DNA of 55,020 nt, taken from the NCBI GenBank assembly GCA_023248735.1, contig JAHFDY010000002.1, forward strand, positions 1 to 55,020. Direction: 5' to 3'. The first letter of the stretch is position 1. The number at the start of each line of letters is the position of its first letter. Of the stretch, positions 27,165-36,666 are shown piece after piece. The notes beneath the pieces were generated by a model, which did no database searches, was not told the origin of the DNA, and saw only the letters and a list, made by a program, of their open reading frames with translations. Source of the DNA: Myxococcales bacterium. GTDB taxonomy: Bacteria; Myxococcota_A; Polyangia; Polyangiales; Polyangiaceae. A program made the translations under genes and the position numbers.

Positions 27165-30100
27165 AGTTCCTTCGCACTGTCCCCTTTTTCGCACTCGTGC
27201 TCGGAGCGTGTCAGCAAGAGCCCATCACCGTGCCCGAGCGCACATTCGAGGGAGCAGACGCGATCGAGCTCCTTTGCATCCGTACCTATGCGACCGACTC
27301 AGCGGGAAATCGCACGGTGGTCGCGCCTGAACCACTCGACGAAGCGGAGTGTTCACCCTTGCCCGGTGATGCGACGACCGATGACGTCAAGGCGCGCGAC
27401 GCACGCCTCTACGGGCTTGTTACCCAGACGCTGCGCGGGGAGGTCGCGGTTGTCGATCTCTTTGAGGGTCGCGTCATCGATACGGACTCGGCGACGCCTG
27501 GCATCAACCTTGTTCCTGTCGGCCAGAACCCCACAGGCATTGCGATCGGGAGCGATAGGCGTGCGGTGTTCGTCTCGACCGCGGAGGTCAACAAGCCTGG
27601 CATTTATCTCGTGCCTTCGAGTCGCTTGCTCGGCGATTTTGGTACCGCTCTCGGCGGACGTGACGGTGCGGTGACGCCCCGGATCGTTGACTGGCCAGCG
27701 TGCGGCTTGCCACAGCCGGCGGGCGGCTTGAAGGTCGTTCCGATTGATGGAGGTGCCGGTTACGTTTTGGTGGCAACGCTTCTGCCGGCTTCCGGGAGCG
27801 ATGCGAAGGTCATTACCGTTGACCCTCGCCCGCTTTTGCGCGGAGCTGGCCTTGATACCACTGCGGGTGATCGCGTGGACCCGGGTGCACTCTTGCCGTG
27901 CGCGATCTTGTCGTCAACTAGATTGACAACATTGGTCCCGCCCGTGACGCCAAAAGCTGCCGCAGATGGTGTGCCTTATGTGAGCGGTGGTGTGGATCTC
28001 TCTGGCGATCGGCCGGAGTCTTCGCAAAGCACCTGCGAAATTCTACCGACGGCGCCTGCGCAGCCATTCGCTGTACGACCCGTCCCGGGCGCTCTCGTGG
28101 CCGATGGACGACGAGTCTACGTGGCCGACAAAGCGCTTCCGATCATCCACACGATTGACGTGACCTCGGGCGGCGAGGCGAGGGAAAGCGCACCGCTTGT
28201 TGCGACCAATGACTCCGGATCATCGGCGCGTTTGGGCGCGCTCGCGATCAGTCCCGAAACGCGCAACTTTGAGCGTTTCCTCTACGCGGTCGATCAAAGC
28301 GATGGCGGACTCTTTGTGTTTGATGTCACGCAGGTGGACGGCACGCCTCGGGGGCCGCTCATGCGTCCTCATGCGGATCTCAATCCGTTCATTCCGAAGG
28401 ACCGCATTCGGTTTGGCTCGGCCGCTGTCTCGGTTGCTTTCGCGCGTCACGACTGGCCGCTGCGAAAGTCGAAGCAAGGCGATCTCTCAACGACCCGCAC
28501 GGGTCTACTGTGCAATCCCAATCCGAACGCGGGCGGCGAAGCCGATTCGAACGCGTATCGCGATGAGGGCGCCGCATACCGCGCGAATGTTAGCTACTCC
28601 GATGTGGTGCTCGGCCCGACGCGGTTGCGGGGCGTCTTTGCGATTGTCACGCTAGCGAACGGGGTCGTGACCGTTCTCGACATCGACGATTGGGATGCGC
28701 CATGTCGAAGACCCGACCCATTGAGCGCAGCTGGGCGCGTGAGCTCCCTGGCTGTCCCAGAGCCCAGTGCAAGCAACGCCGACGATCTCGATCCGTACCA
28801 CACACCGGTTGCCTACAGTGCGACGTCGGGCTCCAACAGCCCCGTAACGCTTGAAGTTACATTTCCGGTGAGCGTGCCCCACCGCGCACGGTCGAGCGTG
28901 TTGCTCCGCAACGATTCAGAGAAGGGCAATGCCGTGCCAGGGGTCATTGGCACGCCGCAGCTTGCGCTCAATGGTGCGGCGCGTGTCGTTGTCGGCGACG
29001 AAGGCCTCAAGAATCCGCTGATCGTGCCCGCCGCGATGCCTGGTTTCATCGACCCCACGCTTGCGTCATCTCCCCTCGCGCCAACACTTGAGGGTCGTAG
29101 TTTCCTCGCGACGCCGAAGCCTGGCATTCGCATTTCCGTCGACGATCCAAGTGTACACGTCGATCAGGAATGGAAGATCGCCTACGAGGCGATGATTCCT
29201 AATAGCAACAAGAGACCGTCTTCGATTGGAACCACCGATGGTTACCAATCACTCACGCTCCGCAATCAAGATGGCAACTTTTGCAATCTTGGAGTCGAGG
29301 ACATCGCGCTCGGTGCGGCACGCGTTTCGACTGAACGCGCTGCGGGAGATAAGCTCGGAATTGCGATCGCGGCCGACGAATCGTCACGGGTCGCGGATTA
29401 CGTCCAAATCGAGGACGACATCCTCGCGGCAGATAACCCCTACTGGCTTGAAAATCAGGCTGATGAGAACGGAGGATCATGTTGGGATCCATCACTCACG
29501 AGCGGCCTTTCGCGACACGATGCGTGCGTCCAAGCCTTCGGCGAAGGCGATGGACGGTTCGGCAATCTCTACCGTGACCTGCCGATTATCGAGGCGTACG
29601 AAGATCACCTTGTGGTGAGCCGTTACGGCTACTCAGGTGGACGGACTGATCTCGCAAGTCGCGTTGTGAATGCGCGCGATTCAAGCAACGTTTCGTTCTT
29701 GAAGGTCGCGCGTTGCTGCTTTCATAATCAGGCCAAGTTCCGCGTGCGGACGGGACGTAGGTGGCTCGCACTCGGAAGCGTGACGGGGTACCTGCATCAC
29801 ATCAGCAAGGGTCCTGGCGGTCGCTGCGTGCAGTCGTGCGACAGCGCCGATGTGCTACTCAACTCACGCGCGGCTTCGGTGCCTCGTGCCAGTGGAACAA
29901 TGGCCGACGCGCCACGGAACAGCGCGCTCGCGTTTCGCAATCCGTTCTTCTCGTTTGTCATGTTCGGTCCAGGCGACGGTGCGTCGACTATCGACCGAGA
30001 CCTCGAGTGGAAGTTTGCAACACGAGGACAATTTGTTCCGTTTCAGGTCAACCTGAGAACGTCAAGTAACCAGACGGATCCCGCGCCGACCTTCACAAAA

Positions 30101-30214
30101 TCGATGCGCTACGTTCCTGCGCTGAGCAATGTAGCCATCGTCGATGGCTCCTCGCGCGGTCTAACGCTCTTTGATCTGCGTTCCCTCTCACTTCGTCGCG
30201 ATCCGATTTACTAA
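27161..30214 (+). CDS. Large lipoprotein with beta-propeller-like repeats (second of a pair)
   Basis: The protein has 1017 residues. The signal peptide and lipobox are clear (TVPFFALVLGAC). Blades resemble those of the upstream partner: 'RGEVAVVDLFEGRVIDTDSATPG', 'VPVGQNPTGIAIGSDRRAVFVSTAEVNKPGIYLV' and 'VADGRRVYVADKALPIIHTIDV'. The last third has several Cys and ends in another blade-like segment ('VPALSNVAIVDGSSRGLTLFDL'). It is translationally coupled to the 25422 gene and ends 7 bases before mutS. Function unknown; the pair looks like a surface complex. Confidence 0.8.
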   Translation: MKFLRTVPFFALVLGACQQEPITVPERTFEGADAIELLCIRTYATDSAGNRTVVAPEPLDEAECSPLPGDATTDDVKARDARLYGLVTQTLRGEVAVVDLFEGRVIDTDSATPGINLVPVGQNPTGIAIGSDRRAVFVSTAEVNKPGIYLVPSSRLLGDFGTALGGRDGAVTPRIVDWPACGLPQPAGGLKVVPIDGGAGYVLVATLLPASGSDAKVITVDPRPLLRGAGLDTTAGDRVDPGALLPCAILSSTRLTTLVPPVTPKAAADGVPYVSGGVDLSGDRPESSQSTCEILPTAPAQPFAVRPVPGALVADGRRVYVADKALPIIHTIDVTSGGEARESAPLVATNDSGSSARLGALAISPETRNFERFLYAVDQSDGGLFVFDVTQVDGTPRGPLMRPHADLNPFIPKDRIRFGSAAVSVAFARHDWPLRKSKQGDLSTTRTGLLCNPNPNAGGEADSNAYRDEGAAYRANVSYSDVVLGPTRLRGVFAIVTLANGVVTVLDIDDWDAPCRRPDPLSAAGRVSSLAVPEPSASNADDLDPYHTPVAYSATSGSNSPVTLEVTFPVSVPHRARSSVLLRNDSEKGNAVPGVIGTPQLALNGAARVVVGDEGLKNPLIVPAAMPGFIDPTLASSPLAPTLEGRSFLATPKPGIRISVDDPSVHVDQEWKIAYEAMIPNSNKRPSSIGTTDGYQSLTLRNQDGNFCNLGVEDIALGAARVSTERAAGDKLGIAIAADESSRVADYVQIEDDILAADNPYWLENQADENGGSCWDPSLTSGLSRHDACVQAFGEGDGRFGNLYRDLPIIEAYEDHLVVSRYGYSGGRTDLASRVVNARDSSNVSFLKVARCCFHNQAKFRVRTGRRWLALGSVTGYLHHISKGPGGRCVQSCDSADVLLNSRAASVPRASGTMADAPRNSALAFRNPFFSFVMFGPGDGASTIDRDLEWKFATRGQFVPFQVNLRTSSNQTDPAPTFTKSMRYVPALSNVAIVDGSSRGLTLFDLRSLSLRRDPIY

Positions 30215-30221
30215 GCGAAAC

Positions 30222-32819
30222 ATGGCAGGCGCAGATACCCCCGTCATGCGGCAATATCAGGCCGCAAAGGAGCAGCATCCTGACGCGCTTGTGTTCTTTC
30301 GATTGGGCGATTTTTATGAGCTCTTTTACGAAGACGCCGTCGTTGCAGCGAAGCTCCTCGACCTGACTCTCACCTCTCGCAACAAGAACGCGGTTGACCC
30401 CATCTCAATGGCCGGCGTCCCGTTTCACGCGGCGAGTGGCTACATCCAGAAATTGATCGATGCGGGCTACAAAGTGGCGCTGTGCGAGCAAATGGCCGAC
30501 CCCTCGAAGACAAAGGGCATCGTGCCCCGTGAGGTTGTGCGTGTTGTCACTCCGGGCATCGTGTTTGACGAGGGCTCGATTGCCGCGTCTGAAAACCACT
30601 TTCTTGTGGCCGTTGACCTTTCCACGGATGGCTATGGCATCGCCGCGCTTGATCTTTCGACCGGCGAGTTCATTGCGTGCTCCGTGTCTAGTTCGAGCGA
30701 GCTGATGGGCGAGCTGATGAGGCTCGAGCCGCGCGAGGTGTTGCTCGGTTCCGAAGCCTCGGGCCTGCGCAAAACACTCGAGTCGATGCTCCCGCGTTGT
30801 CCGATTCGTAGTGATGGCGTGCTCGATGTCGACGCTGGTGCGATGATCACCTCCGTCGTCGGCGAGGACATTCCGGCCGCACTGACTGCGATCGCGCGTA
30901 CCGCCTCAGCGCGATGCCTGCGCTATGCACGCGATTGCGAACGCGGCAAGGCGCTGCCAATCACACGTCTTGCGGCGTACGAACCAGGTGATGCGCTCGT
31001 GATGGATGAGACCTCGCAAGCGCATCTCGAGCTCACGCTCGCACAGTCGGGAGAGAGAAGGGGGTCGCTTCTAGCGGAGCTCGACGAGACGTGTACCGCG
31101 GGCGGCGGGCGACTTTTGCGGCGGTGGTTGCTCGCGCCAAGGCGGAACGTCGCCGAGATCCGTCGAAGGCTCGATGCGGTTGAGCTCTTCGTTCAACAAC
31201 CCGGTTTGCGCAGCGAGTTGCGCCTGGCTCTCGACGATATTTTTGATCTCGAACGACTTGCGGTGAAGGTTTCGCTCGATCGCGCGAGTCCAAAAGACCT
31301 CGCCTCCATCCGGACGTCGTTGCGAGTCTTGCCAAGGATTGAGGGCCTCTTTCGTTCGCTCGACCCTCTGGCCGTGCGCGAGGTCTTTGCGGGAAAAGCC
31401 GACGCTGGGATCGACACCTGTGCTGAGCTCGAGGCGCTCCTCGCGCGCGCAATCGATGACGAGCCGCCACACAAACTCGGTGACGGAAAAACGATCCGCG
31501 ATGGGTACGATGCGGACCTCGATCGAACGCGTGATCTTGCGCATGATGGTCAACGGCTCATCGCCGAACTCGAGGCTCGCTTGCGCGAGGCAGCGCAAAT
31601 CGCCAGCCTAAAGCTGCGATACACGCGGGTATTCGGCTGGTACATCGAGGTAACGCGTTCGCACCTTGCGAAGGTTCCCGACGGTTGGCGACGCAAGCAG
31701 ACGGTTTCGACGGGCGAGCGATACACGACCAACGAACTCGATAAGTTAGCCGAAGACCTCGCGCACGCCGAAGATCGCGGCCAGAGCCTCGAGGGCGACC
31801 TGTTTCGTGAGCTGCTTCACACGGTTGCGCGCTCGGCGGGACGCTTGCACACGGTCGCCGAAACGCTCGCGCGGCTCGACGTGCTGTCGTCCCTCGCGGA
31901 AGTTGCGCACCGTCACGACTACACAAGGCCGGAAGTCGACGATTCGCTTGTCCTCGAGATTGTGGACGGCAGGCACCCGGTCGTTGAACGGATTGCGGCT
32001 GCCGGACGATTTGTGCCAAATGATGTTACATTATCGGCCGAGGAGCGCGCCCAAGAGCCGTCGCTCTGGCTTGTGACGGGTCCGAACATGGCTGGCAAAT
32101 CGACGTTCATGCGCCAGGTCGCATTGCTTGTCGTCATGGCGCAAATGGGATCGTTCGTGCCGGCAAGGCGTGCGCGCATTGGCGTTGTCGATCGCGTACT
32201 GACTCGGGTCGGTGCAAGCGACAACCTGTCACGTGGCGAGAGCACTTTCATGGTCGAGATGAAGGAAACCGCTCACGTTCTTCGATCTGCGACACGCAGG
32301 TCACTCGTCGTTCTCGACGAGATCGGCCGAGGAACGAGCACGTATGACGGCCTCGCCATCGCCTTCGCCGTTGCCGAGTATCTTCACGATGCGATTGCGT
32401 GTCGCTCGCTCTTCGCGACGCACTACCACGAGCTTACCGAGCTCACCCAAACGCGCCTGCGCGCTGCGAACTACAGCGTAAGCGCACGTGAGTACGAAAA
32501 AACCATCGTGTTCTTTCACAAGGTGTCCGCAGGTGCTGCTTCCCGAAGTTACGGCGTTGCGTGCGCGCAGTTGGCCGGGGTGCCCGAACCGGTTCTTGCA
32601 CGCGCACGAACACTGCTCGCGCAGTTTGAAGCCGGACAACCCTTGCGGCGCGCCAAGCGGCAAAATGTGCCTCAGTTGGATCTATTTAGCCAACAGGCCG
32701 AGAAGGTGGCAGCTGAGCACCCTGCGCTTCAGACGCTCAAGCACGCGAAGCTCGAGGAAATGACGCCGCTCGAGGCGATCAAGTTTCTTGACCAACTGCA
32801 AAAGATGATTGTCAGTTGA
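30222..32819 (+). CDS. mutS: DNA mismatch repair protein MutS
   Basis: The protein has 865 residues from the ATG at 30222. The mismatch-reading N-terminal motif is 'FFRLGDFYELFYEDA', the Phe-x-Glu variant, with Phe and Glu kept (FYELF). The connector, lever and clamp regions follow. The ATPase has Walker A 'GPNMAGKSTFMRQ', 'RGESTFMVEM', Walker B 'LVVLDEIGRGTSTYDG' and the 'FATHYHEL' switch. The C-terminus 'PLEAIKFLDQLQKMI' is typical. The gene overlaps the EamA start (TTGA). Confidence 0.97.
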   Translation: MAGADTPVMRQYQAAKEQHPDALVFFRLGDFYELFYEDAVVAAKLLDLTLTSRNKNAVDPISMAGVPFHAASGYIQKLIDAGYKVALCEQMADPSKTKGIVPREVVRVVTPGIVFDEGSIAASENHFLVAVDLSTDGYGIAALDLSTGEFIACSVSSSSELMGELMRLEPREVLLGSEASGLRKTLESMLPRCPIRSDGVLDVDAGAMITSVVGEDIPAALTAIARTASARCLRYARDCERGKALPITRLAAYEPGDALVMDETSQAHLELTLAQSGERRGSLLAELDETCTAGGGRLLRRWLLAPRRNVAEIRRRLDAVELFVQQPGLRSELRLALDDIFDLERLAVKVSLDRASPKDLASIRTSLRVLPRIEGLFRSLDPLAVREVFAGKADAGIDTCAELEALLARAIDDEPPHKLGDGKTIRDGYDADLDRTRDLAHDGQRLIAELEARLREAAQIASLKLRYTRVFGWYIEVTRSHLAKVPDGWRRKQTVSTGERYTTNELDKLAEDLAHAEDRGQSLEGDLFRELLHTVARSAGRLHTVAETLARLDVLSSLAEVAHRHDYTRPEVDDSLVLEIVDGRHPVVERIAAAGRFVPNDVTLSAEERAQEPSLWLVTGPNMAGKSTFMRQVALLVVMAQMGSFVPARRARIGVVDRVLTRVGASDNLSRGESTFMVEMKETAHVLRSATRRSLVVLDEIGRGTSTYDGLAIAFAVAEYLHDAIACRSLFATHYHELTELTQTRLRAANYSVSAREYEKTIVFFHKVSAGAASRSYGVACAQLAGVPEPVLARARTLLAQFEAGQPLRRAKRQNVPQLDLFSQQAEKVAAEHPALQTLKHAKLEEMTPLEAIKFLDQLQKMIVS

Positions 32820-33691
32820 ACGATCGCACCGCGTTCTGGGCGCGGCTGGCGATTGCGGTTTCCGCGGCCTCTTGGGGAACCTGGGTCATCTTCTTGCGAG
32901 CCGCCGAAAAGGCGGGCCCCACTCACGCTGCGATTGAATCGGTGGTCATGATGAGCGTGATCACCGTCGTGTCGGGTGCGGTTGCTCTTCGTGAACGTGC
33001 CCAACTGCCCCGCGCGATCGTGCCATGGCTCTTCGTCGTGTTTCTTGGTGCTTTCGACGCCGTGAACGTGATTGCGCTCTTCCGTGCCTACCAAACCACG
33101 AGCGTGGCCATTGCGGTGTTAACGCACTATCTCGCCCCCGTATTTGTGACATTGGGAGCGCCATTTATCCTGGGTGAGCGATGGACGCGCCGAGGTGTGT
33201 TTGGGTGCATGCTCTCGTTCGGTGGACTCGTGCTCTTGCTCGAGCCATGGCGGGCGCCCCTCTCGAGCCTAGTGGGGGCAGGCTACGGCACCGCGAGCGG
33301 AGTCTGCTACGCGACGAATATTTTCATCAACAAGAAGTTCGCAGGTCAATTTTCTGCGGCTTCGCTCATGGCGTGGCATGGCGTTGTGGCAACGCCGATC
33401 CTTGCGCTGTTCGTGCCGAGAGGCGCGTGGCAGGCGCTGCACACGGTCTCGCTTTTGTACTTGCTCCTCAGCTCGCTGTTGTTGGGCGCACTCGGGGGGT
33501 TGCTATTTGTGTGGGGATTGCGGCGCACGCCGTCAAATGCAGCTGCGACGATTACATTTGTCGAGCCGGTGGTGGCGGTCCTGGTGGGTGTGCTGGTGTA
33601 CGGTGAGAAGCTGAGCGTCATTGCGAGCGCCGGCGGCGTGTTGGTGATCGCCGGCGCCTATCGGGCGGCCGTTCGATCAGGCGCGAACTGA
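32816..33691 (+). CDS. EamA-family (DMT) membrane transporter
   Basis: The protein has 291 residues and about ten transmembrane helices. Two EamA halves are visible: the first with '[31 protein letters not shown]', the second with '[31 protein letters not shown]', the hallmark ends of EamA repeats. The family exports amino acids or other metabolites; the substrate here is unknown. The start codon is TTG, overlapping the mutS stop (TTGA), and the first helix follows directly, so this start is preferred. Its 3' end overlaps metK by 15 bases. Confidence 0.9.
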   Translation: MNDRTAFWARLAIAVSAASWGTWVIFLRAAEKAGPTHAAIESVVMMSVITVVSGAVALRERAQLPRAIVPWLFVVFLGAFDAVNVIALFRAYQTTSVAIAVLTHYLAPVFVTLGAPFILGERWTRRGVFGCMLSFGGLVLLLEPWRAPLSSLVGAGYGTASGVCYATNIFINKKFAGQFSAASLMAWHGVVATPILALFVPRGAWQALHTVSLLYLLLSSLLLGALGGLLFVWGLRRTPSNAAATITFVEPVVAVLVGVLVYGEKLSVIASAGGVLVIAGAYRAAVRSGAN

Positions 33692-35038
33692 AGAACGCTT
33701 GTCGGATTTCTTGCCAGATTTTTTGGCCGACTTCTTGTCGCTCTTTTTGCCTTTTTTGGAGAGCGTGAGGGCCTTGCTCACGAGTTCGACGCGCCCGTGG
33801 CCATTCATGCCATTCGTGGCGTGTCCGTTGGTGGTCTTTTTGGCGGATTTGCCTTCCGCCTTGTCTGCGGTCTTTCCCTTGCGACCAAGAAGATCGTCTG
33901 CAATTTTCGCGGCGCGCGGCGTTTTCTCCCAGCTGAATTGGGGACGACCGAAGTGACCGTACGCAGCGGTCGCGCGGTAGATGGGCGCGAGCAGACCAAG
34001 CTCATCGATGAGGGCCTTGGGACGCATGTCGAAGTTGGTCATGATGTACTTTTCGAGCGACTCGTCGTCGATCTTGCCGGTGCCGAAAGTGTTGACGTGA
34101 ACGCCAACAGGCTGCGCGACGCCGATCGCATACGCGAGCTGCACTTCGCAACGCTTGGCGAGACCGGCCGCGACGATCGTCTTCGCGACGTATCGCGCAT
34201 AGTAACACGCCGAGCGATCAACCTTTGATGGGTCCTTGCCCGAAAACGCTCCGCCGCCGTGGCGTCCCATGCCACCGTAGCTGTCGACGATGATCTTGCG
34301 TCCCGTGAGACCGCAGTCACCCATCGGCCCACCGACGACGAACCGACCCGTTGGGTTGACATGGAACTTCGTGTTCTTGTCGATGAGGCGCTTCGGAATC
34401 ACTCTCGTGATGACGAGGTCAATGATCGCCTCACGCAGGGTCTTCTGCTTTACGTCTTCGTTGTGTTGGGTGCTGACGACGATGGCGTCGATGCGCACGG
34501 GAACATCGTTCTCATATTCGAGGGTGACTTGTGTCTTGCCGTCGGGGCGAAGGAAATCGACGACGTTCTTCTTGCGCACGTTCGCAAGTTCGAGTGCGAG
34601 TTGGTGCGCGTATTGAATCGCCGCGGGCATCAGCTCCGGGGTCTCGTCGGTGGCGTAGCCGAACATGAGGCCCTGATCGCCAGCCCCCTGCTCTTTGTAG
34701 AGGCCTTCACCTTCGGTGACGCCTTGCGAGATGTCAGGGCTTTGCTGCTCGATGGCCGTCAGAACGGCGCAGGTGTTGCCGTCAAATCCCGTCGCGGAGC
34801 TTTTGTAGCCGATGCCAATGACGGTTTCACGAACGATGGCCGGAATGTCTACCCAGGCGTCCGTCGTGATTTCACCTGCAACCACCACCATGCCGGTCTT
34901 CGCAAGCGCTTCGCAAGCGACGCGCGCGCGCGGATCCTGCTTGAGAATGGCATCGAGAATGGCGTCAGAAACCTGGTCGCAGAGTTTGTCTGGATGGCCT
35001 TCGGTCACTGACTCGGAAGTGAAACGGTAGCGCGACAT
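33677..35038 (-). CDS. metK: S-adenosylmethionine synthetase with Lys-rich C-terminal tail
   Basis: The protein has 453 residues. It makes SAM from ATP and methionine. The N-terminus '[27 protein letters not shown]', the hexapeptide-like '[12 protein letters not shown]' and the P-loop-like '[26 protein letters not shown]' are all present. The core ends near '[18 protein letters not shown]'. About 68 extra residues follow, 18 of them Lys (e.g. [17 protein letters not shown]), like histone-H1-type tails. Its own SD, AAGGA, lies 7 bases before the ATG and can be base-paired in the leader. It lies downstream of the methyltransferase/barrel pair on the same strand. Confidence 0.96.
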   Translation of the reverse strand: MSRYRFTSESVTEGHPDKLCDQVSDAILDAILKQDPRARVACEALAKTGMVVVAGEITTDAWVDIPAIVRETVIGIGYKSSATGFDGNTCAVLTAIEQQSPDISQGVTEGEGLYKEQGAGDQGLMFGYATDETPELMPAAIQYAHQLALELANVRKKNVVDFLRPDGKTQVTLEYENDVPVRIDAIVVSTQHNEDVKQKTLREAIIDLVITRVIPKRLIDKNTKFHVNPTGRFVVGGPMGDCGLTGRKIIVDSYGGMGRHGGGAFSGKDPSKVDRSACYYARYVAKTIVAAGLAKRCEVQLAYAIGVAQPVGVHVNTFGTGKIDDESLEKYIMTNFDMRPKALIDELGLLAPIYRATAAYGHFGRPQFSWEKTPRAAKIADDLLGRKGKTADKAEGKSAKKTTNGHATNGMNGHGRVELVSKALTLSKKGKKSDKKSAKKSGKKSDKRSSVRA

Positions 35039-35043
35039 GAGTG

Positions 35044-35099
35044 GGTCCTTTTGGATGGGGTCGAACGGCGGGCTCGTCTGCCCGTGCGACCGAAGGACC
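35044..35099 (-). promoter_or_regulatory. SD-sequestering hairpin in the metK leader (candidate riboregulator)
   Basis: In the mRNA the 7-bp stem GGTCCTT/AAGGACC closes a nested fold: GGTCG/CGACC (5 bp) and CGGGC/GCCCG (5 bp) around the loop AGACGA. The 3' arm AAGGACC contains the metK Shine-Dalgarno AAGGA, spaced 7 bases from the ATG, so folding should block initiation. A GGGACC at 35205-35210 could compete for the anti-SD arm. It resembles no SAM riboswitch consensus that I know. Confidence 0.45.
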
Positions 35100-35101
35100 T
35101 A

Positions 35102-35146
35102 CTACAGGCCCAAGATGTCGGCGAGCAGGTTTTTCAGCTGCGCCAT
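35102..35146 (-). CDS. Possible 14-aa leader peptide upstream of metK
   Basis: An ATG-initiated ORF encodes MAQLKNLLADILGL and stops three bases before the first arm of the metK hairpin, with a second in-frame TAG overlapping it. A ribosome ending here would cover the anti-SD arm and could open the stem. I see no clear Shine-Dalgarno before it, so translation is uncertain. Confidence 0.22.
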   Translation of the reverse strand: MAQLKNLLADILGL

Positions 35147-35209
35147 GCGAGAGACGGGCGCCGCCACCTTGTGTGCGCAGTACGGTGCGTCGTCGGACGC
35201 CAATGGTCC

Positions 35210-35749
35210 CTAGAAGAAAAAAGACAGGCCCAAGCTCGCCGACGGATATCCGAGTCGGATGACCAGTGCTTGTTTGCTCGAGATATGAACCTGAGCGCCT
35301 ATTGCGACAACCGGAAACAAGCGCGCCGCATTGTCGGTGAAGGTGTAGCCAAAACCGAGACCTGGCTCGAAGAACGCCGAGAACCGTTTGTGGAAATAGA
35401 AGTTCCACTGCATGACGACAGGAATTTGTATCGTGCTTCTGCTGTCGTGAAACAGGAGGTCAAGGCCAACGCCGACGCCGACGCTGTTGTTAATTTCCGG
35501 CACGAGTGCGTCGTGCGAAAACATGAACGTGAATCGAGCGCCGGGGCCTACGCCGGCACCGTAGCCGTAGTCGTAGTAGTGATAGCGCTCGAAACCAAAG
35601 GCGAGGTGAGGCTCGATGTCGATCGAGTAGAGGGTGTGCGAGCGAGGTTGGGTGATGGATCCTTCTTGCGCCGAAGCGTTGCCCGAGCGCAAGAAAGCTG
35701 CTCCCAGCGCTATACTTGCGAACGCACAGATCGATAAGGTCGGTTTCAT
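35210..35749 (-). CDS. Outer-membrane beta-barrel-like protein
   Basis: The protein has 179 residues. A signal peptide ends near residue 27 (GNASAQ-EG). Alternating aromatic/hydrophobic strands follow ('YSIDIEPHLAFGFERYHYYDYGYG', 'FSAFFEPGLGFGYTF', 'ASLGLSFFF'), ending in terminal Phe residues as in outer-membrane barrels. A perfect AAGGAGG overlaps the end of the upstream methyltransferase gene, 6 bases before the ATG, so the two are coupled. Its function is unknown. It is followed at 171 bases by metK on the same strand. Confidence 0.72.
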   Translation of the reverse strand: MKPTLSICAFASIALGAAFLRSGNASAQEGSITQPRSHTLYSIDIEPHLAFGFERYHYYDYGYGAGVGPGARFTFMFSHDALVPEINNSVGVGVGLDLLFHDSRSTIQIPVVMQWNFYFHKRFSAFFEPGLGFGYTFTDNAARLFPVVAIGAQVHISSKQALVIRLGYPSASLGLSFFF

Positions 35750-35751
35750 TT

Positions 35752-36624
35752 CTAACCTCCTTGTGGCTTGAAACTTGGATAGCTCGGATGGACATCGAGC
35801 TCGACTTCGGCGCCGGGAAGGGTGCCGATCACAAGGGTGGCGGGCGGACGGAAGGTGAGTGGCACCTCGGGGCCACCCACGTGTTCATAAAAAGCGCGGG
35901 CAATGCGCTCGAAGCGCGCGTCGCCGAGCTCTTCCCACGTTTGACGCAAGCTGCACGATTCGCGCAGCGCGCTCACGAACACTTCGGCCGATCGAAAGCT
36001 GAGTGTGTGGCGCACGACGCTGTGGCGCACCATCTCGAGACCCGCATCGTGCAAAAGCTTGCGCATCGACTCGCGGCGAGCGGTGTCGTAGGCGTTGGGC
36101 CACGCGCGTGCGGGTTCGAGTTCGCGAACGCATTCGCGCATGAGTTCAAAGGGTTGACCATCTTCGCTCGGACCCCATACGAGGATGCCCACCTTGCCGC
36201 GCGGCGAGAGTGCGTTTGCCCACGCTTGCAAAGCAACCGCGACCGAAGGCGCCTCGTCTTCTTGCCCCGCACCGGCGAGTTGCCAGAGTCCAAACGCGCA
36301 TACAATGACGTCCCAAGGACCGCCGCTTGCGTCATTCGCTTCGGCCACTGCGAACTCCGTTCGCGTGTCGAATCCGCCGCTACGCAGCTTCTCGGCGGCA
36401 ATGCGAATCATCTCACCGCTTCCGTCCGTTGCGCGAATGAAGCCGCGTTTTCCGATGATCCGGGCGAGCCCTACGACCTCAGCACCCGGGCCACACATCG
36501 GAACGAACGCACGCTCTCCACCGTGCAGTGAGAGCTCGCGCACCAAGTCGAGGTGATAGGGAACGAAGCGCGGAGCCCACTCTTTCAAGTAGCCAGCGGC
36601 AGCACGGTCCCACGCGGCTCTCAT
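35752..36624 (-). CDS. SAM-dependent class I methyltransferase
   Basis: The protein has 290 residues from the ATG at 36624 (MRAAWDRAAAGYLKEWAPRFVPYHLDLV); the track ORF from 37269 runs through the IgGFc gene antisense and is not real upstream. The SAM site is 'AFVPMCGPGAEVVGLARIIGKRGFIRATDGSGEMI', followed by 'DVIVCAFGLWQL' and 'LSPRGKVGILVWGP'. These are the UbiE-type motifs, with the usual GxGxG changed to CGPGAE. The substrate is unknown. It is coupled to the barrel protein and lies in the same orientation as metK, so its SAM supplier is downstream in the same cluster. Confidence 0.82.
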   Translation of the reverse strand: MRAAWDRAAAGYLKEWAPRFVPYHLDLVRELSLHGGERAFVPMCGPGAEVVGLARIIGKRGFIRATDGSGEMIRIAAEKLRSGGFDTRTEFAVAEANDASGGPWDVIVCAFGLWQLAGAGQEDEAPSVAVALQAWANALSPRGKVGILVWGPSEDGQPFELMRECVRELEPARAWPNAYDTARRESMRKLLHDAGLEMVRHSVVRHTLSFRSAEVFVSALRESCSLRQTWEELGDARFERIARAFYEHVGGPEVPLTFRPPATLVIGTLPGAEVELDVHPSYPSFKPQGG

Positions 36625-36666
36625 GTGGCTCCAGTGTATGCGCCTCTCACCCTGTCGAACAAGGAA

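Noticed and set aside
35039-35209. Known SAM or SAH riboswitch class before metK
   Set aside because: The core sequences of the SAM-I, SAM-II, SMK and SAH classes that I know are not seen; only the SD-sequestering fold is supported.
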